12,777 nt of DNA from Candidatus Zixiibacteriota bacterium. Lineage in GTDB: Bacteria; Zixibacteria; MSB-5A5; SM1-73. Location: assembly GCA_020341875.1 (NCBI GenBank), contig CP070839.1, positions 768,146 to 780,922 of the forward strand, read 5' to 3'. The position numbers were made by a program, and so were the translations under genes. Shown here piece by piece: positions 6,236 through 12,777 of the stretch (position 1 is the stretch's first letter; each line of letters starts with the position of its first letter). The notes beneath the pieces are model-generated. The model searched no databases and was not told where the DNA came from. It saw only the letters and a list, made by a program, of their open reading frames with translations.

Positions 6236-9200
6236 ATGAAAACCATCAAAGATCTGAAGAACCACATCGCCAGCAAAGTAAAAGAGCGGAAAGCTGAAAA
6301 GAAGAAAGCTCGTGTGGTGATCTCAGCCGGCACCTGCGGGCAGGCCAGAGGCTCTCTTAAGGTGGAGCAGGCTCTCAGAGAGGAAGTCCAGAAACAGGGG
6401 GTTGAACAGAAGGTGGAGATAAAGCTGAGCGGGTGTCACGGGTTCTGCGAGGCGGAGCCGAATCTGGTGATTCAGCCGGAGGGGATATTCTACCAGAAGC
6501 TGAAGCCGGAAGATGCGGCAGCGATCGTCTCGGAGACTCTGCTGGGCAATAGGGTGGTGGAGCGCCTGCTGTACACCGACCGTGACACCAAAGAGAAAGC
6601 GGTGAATGAAGAAGACATCCCCTACTACAAGAAACAACTTCCGCTTCTCTTGGGGAGCAATTCACTGATCGACCCGACCAGCATTGATGACTACTTCTCC
6701 CTTGGGGGTTATTCCGGGTTTCTCAAGGTTCTTGACAAGATGGCCCCTGAGGAAGTGATCAAAGAGGTGAAGAAGTCCGGTTTGAGGGGCAGAGGAGGGG
6801 CCGGGTTTCCCGCCGGCTACAAATGGGAATTCTGTAAGAAGGCCAAGGGGGATGTCAGATACATAGTCTGCAACGCGGACGAGGGAGATCCGGGCGCTTA
6901 CATGGATAGAAGCCTGCTGGAGGGAAACCCGCACGCGGTGATCGAGGGTATGCTGATAGGTGCTTACGCCATGGGGGGGTATGAGGGGTGGATATACGTC
7001 AGGCACGAATATCCTCTTGCGGTCAAGCATGTTAACATAGCATTGGAACAGGCCAGAGACCGCGGACTGCTGGGCGAGAACATACTAGGTTCAGGATTCA
7101 GCTTCGACATAAAGCTGGCCACCGGAGCAGGCGCCTTTGTGTGTGGCGAGGAGACTGCGCTTTTGGCCTCAATTGAAGGAAGAAGGGGAATGCCCCGGCA
7201 GCGTCCTCCCTTTCCCGTCCGCAAAGGCCTGTGGGGGAAACCCACCAACATCAACAACGTGGAGACCTGGGCCAACGTGCCGCTGATCATAAAAAACGGC
7301 GCAGGCTGGTTCGCACGAATCGGGACAGAGGGAAGCAAGGGTACCAAGATATTCTCGCTGGTAGGAAAAATCAGGAATACCGGCCTGGTGGAAGTTCCCA
7401 TGGGAATCACCCTCCGAGAGATCGTCTACGACATAGGAGGTGGGATCCCGGATGACGGGAAGTTCAAGGCTATCCAGACCGGAGGACCTTCCGGGGGATG
7501 CATTCCGGAAAGCCTTCTGGATCTGCCGGTGGACTACGATTCCCTGGCTCAGGCAGGTTCCATAATGGGCTCGGGCGGTATGATCGTAATGGACGAACGC
7601 ACCTGCATGGTGGACGTGGCAAGATACTTCCTCAACTTCCTCCAGGATGAGTCTTGCGGCAAATGCCTCTCCTGCCGCAAGGGGATTCAGAAAATGTTAG
7701 AGATAGTCACCGACATCACCGAGGGCAAGGCGACCATGGAGGACCTGGCAACGCTGCAGGAGCTGGCCGAGGTGGTAAAGGATACCACATTGTGCGGCTT
7801 GGGACAGACTGCGCCCAATCCGGTACTGGCTACGCTCCGGTATTTCAGGGATGAGTACTTGGACCATGTCAACAAGAAGAAGTGTGAGGCAGCCGTGTGC
7901 AAGGAGTTAATCTCCTCTCCCTGCCAGCACACCTGCCCTATTGATACAGAGGCTGCGGTCTATATCGGACTGATTGCCGGGGGAAGATACGAGGAAGCCT
8001 TAGAGGTGATTAAGAAGGATAACCCGTTTGCGTCGGTCCTGGCCCGGGTCTGTAATCATCCCTGCGAGACCAGATGTCGGGCAGGTGAAGGCGGGGAGCC
8101 CATCAAGATAAGAAACCTCAAGAGGTTTATCACCGATTGGGGTCTGAACAAGGGTCTTAAGCTTAAAGCAGAGCCCGCAGCGAAGAATGGCAAGGGTAAA
8201 GTAGGCATAATCGGCTCCGGACCTGCCGGGCTAACCTGTGCGTTTTATCTTGCCCAAGAGGGTTACGAGGTTACCGTGTTCGAGAAGCACCCGGTGGCAG
8301 GTGGGATGTTGGCGGTGGGGGTACCTGAATTCAGACTGCCCAGGGACATATTGAAAGCGGACATCGACTATATCAAGAGTGCGGGTGTTGAGATTCGAAC
8401 CGGTTGTGCTGTGGGTAAGGACCTGACCATGGATGATCTCTCTGCTCAGGGCTACAAGGCCATTTTTGTTGCAACCGGCGCACATAAGTCTCTCACATTG
8501 GGCGTGCCGGGCGAGGAGGCCCAGGGTGTGCTCCCTGGCATGAGGGTGCTGACAGCAATAAACCTGGGCGAAAGAATCGAGATCGGCAAGAGAGTGGGGG
8601 TCATCGGTGGCGGTAATTCTGCCGTGGACGCTGCGCGGGCAGTCCTGCGCACCGGAATGCCCGAAAGCGTGACCATCTTCTACAGAAGGACGATCAATGA
8701 GATGCCCGCCTATAAGGAAGAGGTGGACGCCTCCCTGGAGGAGGGGATAAAGATTGAGTACCTGACGGCACCCAAGGCAGTTGTGGCGAAGGACGGGAAG
8801 CTCTCGGCCTGTGAGTTCATAAGGATGGAAATGGGTGCGGTGGATGAATCGGGCCGGAGAAGACCGGTGCCGATCGAGGGTTCGGAATTTGCCGTGGAGC
8901 TGGATACACTGATAGTCGCCATCGGGGAACAGCCCGATGCGTCCTTCGCCGGAAAGGTATGGGGGCTCGAGTTCTCGCGGAGAGGAACCTTGGTCGTGGA
9001 CTCGGAGACCCTCGTGTCAGACCGAAAGGAGATCTTTGCCGGAGGAGACCTGGTGACCGGGTCCAACACGGTTGTGGATGCCGTGGCAGCAGGGAAGATC
9101 GCAGCCGAATCCATAGATCAATTCCTATCGGGTGAACCGGTAAAGAGAGAATATAGATTGACAAGACCCTCCAGATACGTTCAGCCGGTGGAACTGGGTG

Positions 9201-9421
9201 AGGAGGAACTGCCCAAGGCCGAACCTCCCTCCATGCCCCATCTTCCGGTGGCCGAGAGAAAACATAATTTCAAAGAGGTCGAGCTTGGGCTGACCGAGGA
9301 GATGGCGGTAAGGGAAGCGAGGCGATGCTTGCGTTGCGATCTGGAGACTCAGGACGGCAAGGATTTCTTAGAAAAGCTAAAACAAGATTCCGCCGTTGCG
9401 CAGGAGGTGATGGATGCCTAA
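6236..9421 (+). CDS. NuoF-GltD fusion: NADH:acceptor flavoprotein joined to a glutamate-synthase-beta/NfnB-type FAD-NAD(P) module
   Basis: A 1061-residue fusion from ATG 6236 (AAAGG at 6223-6227 upstream; TTG 6209 would add nine residues without a ribosome-binding site). Order: thioredoxin-like ferredoxin domain (~25-105; C34, C67, C71); NuoF FMN/NADH domain with GRGGAGFPAGYKW (185-197), NADEGDPGAYMDR (213-225) and CGEETALL (303-310); SLBB domain (~370-440); N3-type [4Fe-4S] ligands C474, C477, C480 and C520; then a GltD-like half. That half has Fe-S cysteines C550, C555, C563, C567, C606, C610 and C614, the FAD motif GSGPAG (660-665), a second dinucleotide motif GGGNSAVDAAR (791-801), the FAD closing motif AGGDLVTGSNTVVDAVAAG (935-953) and a terminal RCLRC (1030-1034). 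One chain can therefore hold FMN, FAD, several Fe-S clusters and two pyridine-nucleotide sites, as expected of a transhydrogenase/bifurcating core. The Stn complex of Sporomusa and some HydB-like proteins are the closest concept I know. It overlaps the next gene by 8 bases. Confidence 0.92.
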   Translation: MKTIKDLKNHIASKVKERKAEKKKARVVISAGTCGQARGSLKVEQALREEVQKQGVEQKVEIKLSGCHGFCEAEPNLVIQPEGIFYQKLKPEDAAAIVSETLLGNRVVERLLYTDRDTKEKAVNEEDIPYYKKQLPLLLGSNSLIDPTSIDDYFSLGGYSGFLKVLDKMAPEEVIKEVKKSGLRGRGGAGFPAGYKWEFCKKAKGDVRYIVCNADEGDPGAYMDRSLLEGNPHAVIEGMLIGAYAMGGYEGWIYVRHEYPLAVKHVNIALEQARDRGLLGENILGSGFSFDIKLATGAGAFVCGEETALLASIEGRRGMPRQRPPFPVRKGLWGKPTNINNVETWANVPLIIKNGAGWFARIGTEGSKGTKIFSLVGKIRNTGLVEVPMGITLREIVYDIGGGIPDDGKFKAIQTGGPSGGCIPESLLDLPVDYDSLAQAGSIMGSGGMIVMDERTCMVDVARYFLNFLQDESCGKCLSCRKGIQKMLEIVTDITEGKATMEDLATLQELAEVVKDTTLCGLGQTAPNPVLATLRYFRDEYLDHVNKKKCEAAVCKELISSPCQHTCPIDTEAAVYIGLIAGGRYEEALEVIKKDNPFASVLARVCNHPCETRCRAGEGGEPIKIRNLKRFITDWGLNKGLKLKAEPAAKNGKGKVGIIGSGPAGLTCAFYLAQEGYEVTVFEKHPVAGGMLAVGVPEFRLPRDILKADIDYIKSAGVEIRTGCAVGKDLTMDDLSAQGYKAIFVATGAHKSLTLGVPGEEAQGVLPGMRVLTAINLGERIEIGKRVGVIGGGNSAVDAARAVLRTGMPESVTIFYRRTINEMPAYKEEVDASLEEGIKIEYLTAPKAVVAKDGKLSACEFIRMEMGAVDESGRRRPVPIEGSEFAVELDTLIVAIGEQPDASFAGKVWGLEFSRRGTLVVDSETLVSDRKEIFAGGDLVTGSNTVVDAVAAGKIAAESIDQFLSGEPVKREYRLTRPSRYVQPVELGEEELPKAEPPSMPHLPVAERKHNFKEVELGLTEEMAVREARRCLRCDLETQDGKDFLEKLKQDSAVAQEVMDA

Positions 9422-10127
9422 CATAAGAATTGACGGGATTGATTTTGAAGCTGAAGAGGGGTGGACCGTTCTTGAGGTAGCAAGAATCCTGGGATTGGAC
9501 ATCCCCACCCTGTGCTACGACGAGGGACTCAGCGCCTGGGGTGGCTGTCGTCTGTGTGTTGTGGAGATCGGAGAGGGAGACGATACCAGACTTGCCTCCT
9601 CCTGCACCTATCCGGTTCAAGAGGGGCTGGTTGTCAGAACTGCAAGCAAGAGAGTGGTGCGGGCAAGACAGGTGCTGATGGAGCTTTTGCTTGCCAGCTG
9701 TCCCACGTCAAAGGTGATACAGGACCTGGCGGCGAAGATGGGGGTCCAGCGAACCAGGTTCAAAGCAGACTGGGAGGATTGCGTCTACTGCGGCCTGTGT
9801 GTGAGGATCTGCGAGGAGCAGATGATGGCAAAGGCCATCGGCTTTGCAGATCGCGGCGGCAAGCTCAAGATCACCACCCCGTTCGATAAAACCTCTGATG
9901 TTTGTCGGACCTGCGGAGGCTGCATATATATCTGTCCTGCCTGTCAGCTCCGGTGCGAGGGGTCAGATCCCTCCGAGGTTGTGTGTGGCAGGTGCTACAA
10001 TGCCGTGCAGCCGACCTGCCTGGACCATTACGAGGATTACAAGTGCTATATGGGATTGAAGGGTGACTGCGGAACCTGTATCACCGAGAAACCGGAGAAG
10101 GAAACGAGCGTGAAAATCAAAAAGTGA
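9414..10127 (+). CDS. NuoG N-terminus-like ferredoxin subunit with Cys-rich tail
   Basis: A 237-residue electron-transfer subunit; ATG 9414 overlaps the fusion gene's stop, with CAGGAGGTG at 9401-9409. Residues ~1-75 are a plant-type [2Fe-2S] domain (C34, C45, C48, C64). Residues ~118-180 form a two-cluster ferredoxin domain: C123-x2-C126-x2-C129-x3-C133 and C164-x2-C167-x2-C170-x3-C174. This resembles the N-terminus of NuoG or of [FeFe]-hydrogenase HydA, but the His-Cys [4Fe-4S] region between the domains is reduced and the protein stops before any molybdopterin-like or H-cluster domain. The last ~60 residues hold eight further Cys (C177, C181, C191, C194, C202, C211, C219, C222), enough for another cluster or a zinc site. 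It probably relays electrons between the NuoF-GltD flavins and ferredoxin or the FMN barrel encoded next. Confidence 0.88.
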   Translation: MPNIRIDGIDFEAEEGWTVLEVARILGLDIPTLCYDEGLSAWGGCRLCVVEIGEGDDTRLASSCTYPVQEGLVVRTASKRVVRARQVLMELLLASCPTSKVIQDLAAKMGVQRTRFKADWEDCVYCGLCVRICEEQMMAKAIGFADRGGKLKITTPFDKTSDVCRTCGGCIYICPACQLRCEGSDPSEVVCGRCYNAVQPTCLDHYEDYKCYMGLKGDCGTCITEKPEKETSVKIKK

Positions 10128-10200
10128 GGTGCAAGCTCCCCGGTTTGAGCTATGTCAAGCCTTGAGCTTTCTACCTTCGGATTCCAAACAAGGAGGATTG

Positions 10201-11781
10201 ATGTCTTTATCAAGAATAAACGCATCGGCTGCCACGCTGACCAAGAACAGGACGGAGGACTCGGTTGTTTCGCTTTCCGGTCTCTGCGTGACCTGCGTAG
10301 ATGGCTGCATCGGGATGTGCGAGGTGGGTAAGTCCGCCTACCGGGGAGCGGAGGTGATATATCCTCAGCCTTTCGGGATTATGACCACTGCCGCGGAGAA
10401 GAACTATCCGGTGGATCTGTCTCATTTCACCATCCTGGGTTCCTGCGTTGGGGCCCACGGAATCGAGGCTGACTCGGACAAAGCCATCTTCCCCAATGCC
10501 AAGGTTGAGACGAAGATCGGGCACGACAAGGGAATAAAAGCAAAAATCCCCATTGTGGTTCCAGGATTGGGATCGACCGCCGTTGCCAAGAACAACTGGG
10601 AGGGGTTAGCCATCGGGTCTGCTCTCTCCGGCATGCTTCTCACCATCGGAGAGAATGTCTGCGCCATGGATCCTGATTCCAAAATCGAGAAAGGAAGGAT
10701 AGTCTACTCCCGAGATATGGAGAATCGGGTGAAGTTGTACAAGGATTGGCAGCAGGACGGATACGGGGCCATCGTCGTTCAGGCCAACGTGGAAGACACC
10801 AGATTAGGGACTCAGGAGTATGCTCTCTCCAAGCTGGGTGTGGAGGTGGCTGAACTTAAGTGGGGACAGGGTGCCAAGGATATCGGCGGGGAGGTCAAGA
10901 TCAAGGATCTGAAGAGAGCGCAGAAGCTCAAGGACCGTGGATACGTGGTGCTGCCTGACCCCCATAACCCGGACGTGATCAAGGCCTTTGAGCAAGGATC
11001 GTTCAGGGAGTTCGAGCGCCACTCCAGGATCGGCATGGTGACCGAAGAAGGCTTCATGCAGAGAGCGGAGGAGCTGCGCAAGGCGGGCGCCAAGTACGTT
11101 TTCCTGAAAACCGGTGCCTACAGACCCCAGGATCTGGCCAGAGCGGTCAAATACTCCTCTCAGGCCAAGATCGACCTGTTGACGGTGGATGCAGCTGGTG
11201 GCGGTACCGGCATGAGTCCCTGGCGGATGATGAACGAGTGGGGAATGCCCGGCGTGGAACTCTGGTCTCTTTTGTACCAGTATGTGGACAAGCTGGCCAA
11301 GAAGGGAGAGTACGTTCCGGATATCGCCTTAGCAGGCGGCTACACGCTGGAAGACCAGATGTTCAAAGGTCTGGCTTTGGGTGCTCCCTATGTCAAGCTG
11401 ATTGGAATGGCCCGCGCACCGCTGACTGCGGCCATGGTAGGAAAGACCATCGGAAAGCGCATCCAGGAGGGGCAGCTTCCGGTATACGTGGAGAGGTTCG
11501 GGGCCCACGCCGAGGAGGTGTTCGTCAACGCACCCGAACTTCGCAACAAATTCGGAGGCGATTTCGACAAGATCCCGCCCGGCGCCATCGGAGTATACAC
11601 TTACGCGGCCAGACTCTCCCAGGGGCTACGTCAGATAATGACGGGAAACCGCAAGTTCACCTTGGGGCATATCACCAGAGACGACATAGGCGCCATCACC
11701 AAAGAGGCCGCGGAGATAAGCGGCATTCCCTACGTGATGGATGTGGACAAGGAGGAGGCGGAGAAGATACTGAACTCATAA
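10201..11781 (+). CDS. FMN-binding glutamate-synthase-family barrel protein with N-terminal Cys4 motif
   Basis: A 526-residue protein. The frame is open from 10129, but ATG 10201 has AAGGAGG at 10190-10196 and begins MSLSRINASA. The fold is the (beta/alpha)8 FMN domain of glutamate synthase (Glu_synthase family). Landmarks are 'PGLGSTAVAKNNWEGLAIGSAL' split over 121-142, 'TIGEN' (148-152), 'DAAGGGTGMSP' (330-340, corresponding to the DGxxGGTGASP flavin/substrate segment) and 'LAGGYTLEDQMFKGLALGAP' (377-396, FMN-phosphate loop). There is no N-terminal glutaminase domain. The canonical 3Fe-4S motif (Cys...CPxGV) after the barrel is absent: no Cys occurs beyond residue 154. Instead C29-x2-C32-x3-C36-x3-C40 near the N-terminus could bind a cluster. 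The substrate is uncertain. It could form glutamate from 2-oxoglutarate and ammonia, or be another FMN oxidoreductase fed by the upstream complex. It is the last gene of the operon. Confidence 0.85.
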   Translation: MSLSRINASAATLTKNRTEDSVVSLSGLCVTCVDGCIGMCEVGKSAYRGAEVIYPQPFGIMTTAAEKNYPVDLSHFTILGSCVGAHGIEADSDKAIFPNAKVETKIGHDKGIKAKIPIVVPGLGSTAVAKNNWEGLAIGSALSGMLLTIGENVCAMDPDSKIEKGRIVYSRDMENRVKLYKDWQQDGYGAIVVQANVEDTRLGTQEYALSKLGVEVAELKWGQGAKDIGGEVKIKDLKRAQKLKDRGYVVLPDPHNPDVIKAFEQGSFREFERHSRIGMVTEEGFMQRAEELRKAGAKYVFLKTGAYRPQDLARAVKYSSQAKIDLLTVDAAGGGTGMSPWRMMNEWGMPGVELWSLLYQYVDKLAKKGEYVPDIALAGGYTLEDQMFKGLALGAPYVKLIGMARAPLTAAMVGKTIGKRIQEGQLPVYVERFGAHAEEVFVNAPELRNKFGGDFDKIPPGAIGVYTYAARLSQGLRQIMTGNRKFTLGHITRDDIGAITKEAAEISGIPYVMDVDKEEAEKILNS

Positions 11782-11794
11782 GGAAGACTCTGCG

Positions 11795-11811
11795 CGCGAG
11801 ATGCTCTCGCG
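11795..11811. repeat. Short perfect hairpin after the barrel gene
   Basis: CGCGAGA (11795-11801) and TCTCGCG (11805-11811) pair across the loop TGC, 14 bases after the stop codon. There is no T-run, so this is at most an RNA 3'-stabilising structure ahead of the real terminator at 11861-11903. Confidence 0.4.
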
Positions 11812-11860
11812 AGCCAAGATGCTGCAAGAACCGGGCTAAGCGCAGCGCGATTGAGATACC

Positions 11861-11903
11861 AGAGGGGTACCGATGAAAGCATCGGTACCCCTCTCTTCTT
11901 TTT
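11861..11903 (+). terminator. Strong rho-independent terminator of the redox operon
   Basis: A 15-bp perfect stem, AGAGGGGTACCGATG (11861-11875) with CATCGGTACCCCTCT (11880-11894), closes on the loop AAAG and is followed by CTTCTTTTT (11895-11903). This is a textbook intrinsic terminator for + strand transcripts, 80 bases past the barrel gene's stop. It separates the operon from the glutamate dehydrogenase gene. Confidence 0.92.
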
Positions 11904-12115
11904 GCCCGGCAGCGCTCGGAACTTGCCCGGGAGGTGAAGATTTCGGACACCCAACCACCGTTTGACCATAAACAAAGCCGGCCGTCTCAGCGTATAAAAG
12001 TTCATTCAGCGTCTACTCCGATAATCCACTCAGGGATCTGATGATCGGACCGGAGCGTTGACGGAACTTGAATCATCTGCTGTGCAAACAGGCTATTTGG
12101 ATCAAGGAGGGAAGC
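11904..12115. promoter_or_regulatory. Upstream region of the glutamate dehydrogenase gene (promoter not resolved)
   Basis: This 212-base gap must hold the promoter for the next gene because a strong terminator precedes it. TTGACC (11962-11967) and TATAAA (11993-11998) resemble -35 and -10 boxes but lie 25 bp apart, too far for one sigma-70 promoter. One of them may be a promoter element with an unrecognised partner. AAGGAGG (12104-12110) is the ribosome-binding site. No gene is seen. Confidence 0.35.
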
Positions 12116-12777
12116 ATGAGCGTTTATGATAACGTGACCAAGCAGTTCAACAAGGCTGCGGACCTGATGAAGCTCGATCCGGACGTGCGTCAGATTCTGG
12201 CCAGGACGGAAAACGAGATTATAGTCAACTTCCCGGTCAAGATGGATGATGGTCGGATTGAGATGTTCACCGGCTACCGGGTGCAGCATAACAATGCACT
12301 CGGACCCTACAAGGGCGGGTTGCGCTATCACCCGGCAGTTGACATCGACGAGGTCCGGGCGCTGGCCACCTGGATGACCTGGAAGGGGGCACTCACCAAC
12401 ATTCCCTTCGGCGGCGCCAAGGGTGGAATTCAGTTTGATCCGCATCACTGCGACGGCTGCGATATAGAGCGCATAACCCGCCGGTTCACCTTTGCTCTTG
12501 GCTCCAACATCGGGCCGGAGTACGATATCCCCGCGCCGGACGTCAACACCAATGCCCAGATCATGGCCTGGATGGTGGATACCTATGTTTCCACTCAGCC
12601 GCCGCGCGAGCGGCAGGCAAACGTCCACGTGGTTACCGGGAAACCTGTCGAATCCGGCGGCAGCCTGGGCCGCGACAAGGCGACGGGCCAGGGCGTGGTC
12701 TTCACCATCGAAGAGTGGGCCAAGGATAAAAAGTTCAATCTTAAGAGAGCTACCTACACGGTTCAGGGATTTGGGAA
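12116..12777 (+). CDS. Glutamate dehydrogenase, N-terminal 220 residues (runs off the window)
   Basis: Start ATG 12116 with AAGGAGG 5 bases upstream. The visible part covers the catalytic domain of hexameric Glu/Leu/Phe/Val dehydrogenases (Glu + NAD(P)+ + H2O to 2-oxoglutarate + NH4+ + NAD(P)H) and the first residues of the Rossmann domain. Motifs are 'GPYKGGLRYHP' (63-73, substrate Lys66), 'TWKGAL' (Lys90), 'PFGGAKGGI' (97-105, catalytic Lys102), 'PAPDVNT' (139-145, catalytic Asp142) and the start of the dinucleotide loop VQGFG (216-220), where the window ends. Residues 106-116 (FDPHHCDGCDI) are unusual in having two Cys where the family usually has a Lys/Pro-rich loop. NAD versus NADP preference cannot be read because the coenzyme domain is cut off. 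It lies just after the terminated redox operon, so it is probably transcribed separately, but shares a glutamate theme. Confidence 0.93.
   Translation, partial: MSVYDNVTKQFNKAADLMKLDPDVRQILARTENEIIVNFPVKMDDGRIEMFTGYRVQHNNALGPYKGGLRYHPAVDIDEVRALATWMTWKGALTNIPFGGAKGGIQFDPHHCDGCDIERITRRFTFALGSNIGPEYDIPAPDVNTNAQIMAWMVDTYVSTQPPRERQANVHVVTGKPVESGGSLGRDKATGQGVVFTIEEWAKDKKFNLKRATYTVQGFG

Noticed and set aside
5315..10127. [FeFe]-hydrogenase (HydABC) operon
   Set aside because: NuoE, NuoF and NuoG-N modules fit, but no protein here has H-cluster motifs (TSCCP, MPCxxK-type, CxxxC) and the NuoG-like subunit ends at residue 237.
5315..11781. Respiratory complex I (nuo) locus
   Set aside because: No NuoB/C/D/I or membrane subunits (NuoA, H, J-N) are present, and none of the operon's proteins has membrane segments.
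11238..11876. 212-codon + strand frame over the end of the barrel gene
   Set aside because: Low-complexity Arg/Gly/His-rich translation in the wrong frame of a gene with clear glutamate-synthase motifs, ending in the terminator stem.
11962..11998. Promoter TTGACC ... TATAAA before glutamate dehydrogenase
   Set aside because: Spacing of 25 bp is outside the workable range for a single sigma-70 promoter; kept only as an unresolved upstream region.
12002..12628. 208-codon open frame on the minus strand
   Set aside because: It is antisense to the well-supported glutamate dehydrogenase, whose motifs are intact; the frame is a shadow caused by codon bias.

Overview
The window looks like chromosomal DNA of an uncultivated, probably anaerobic bacterium of the FCB-type candidate phyla (the kind typified by Zixibacteria, KSB1 or WOR-3). 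Two things point that way: the first gene ends in the 'SQNYPNPFNP ... GVYFYQL' C-terminal domain typical of type IX-like secreted proteins in those lineages, and the redox genes are oxygen-sensitive, complex-I/hydrogenase-related Fe-S flavoproteins. The lineage is an inference from protein style only. All convincing genes are on the + strand.

Layout. (1) 1-1862: a secreted beta-propeller (SBBP-repeat) protein with a C-terminal sorting domain. It is flanked on both sides by C-rich/G-rich imperfect inverted repeats, which are dense in the 413-base gap at 1863-2275. (2) 2276-4946: a DUF1611/DgcN-like P-loop protein, a 44-residue zinc-ribbon miniprotein, a D,D-carboxypeptidase (peptidase S11) and an overlapping coiled-coil protein. 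This block has a possible cell-wall or D-amino-acid theme. (3) 4947-5314: a gap ending in an almost ideal sigma-70 promoter (TTGACA, 16 bp, TATAAT) and a short leader. (4) 5315-11781: five genes read as one unit and closed by a strong intrinsic terminator (11861-11903). They are a NuoE/HydC-like [2Fe-2S] subunit, a Cys-rich zinc-ribbon protein, a 1061-residue NuoF-GltD fusion, a NuoG-N-terminus-like multi-cluster ferredoxin subunit, and an FMN-binding glutamate-synthase-family barrel. (5) 12116-end: the first 220 residues of a glutamate dehydrogenase under separate control.

The five-gene unit is the most interesting part. It has the electron-input parts of an NADH-dependent bifurcating hydrogenase (NuoE, NuoF, ferredoxin-like NuoG) but no H-cluster subunit and no membrane subunit. 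Fused to NuoF is a GltD/NfnB-type FAD module with a second, probably NADP(H), nucleotide site. The terminal protein is a glutamate-synthase-type FMN barrel that lacks both the glutaminase domain and the canonical 3Fe-4S cysteine motif, and carries its own N-terminal Cys4 motif instead. A plausible reading is a soluble NAD(H)/NADP(H)/ferredoxin transhydrogenase, possibly bifurcating and related to Nfn or the Sporomusa-type Stn complex, wired to an FMN enzyme of unknown substrate. That function is inference. The glutamate dehydrogenase just downstream makes a link to glutamate or nitrogen metabolism possible but does not prove one.
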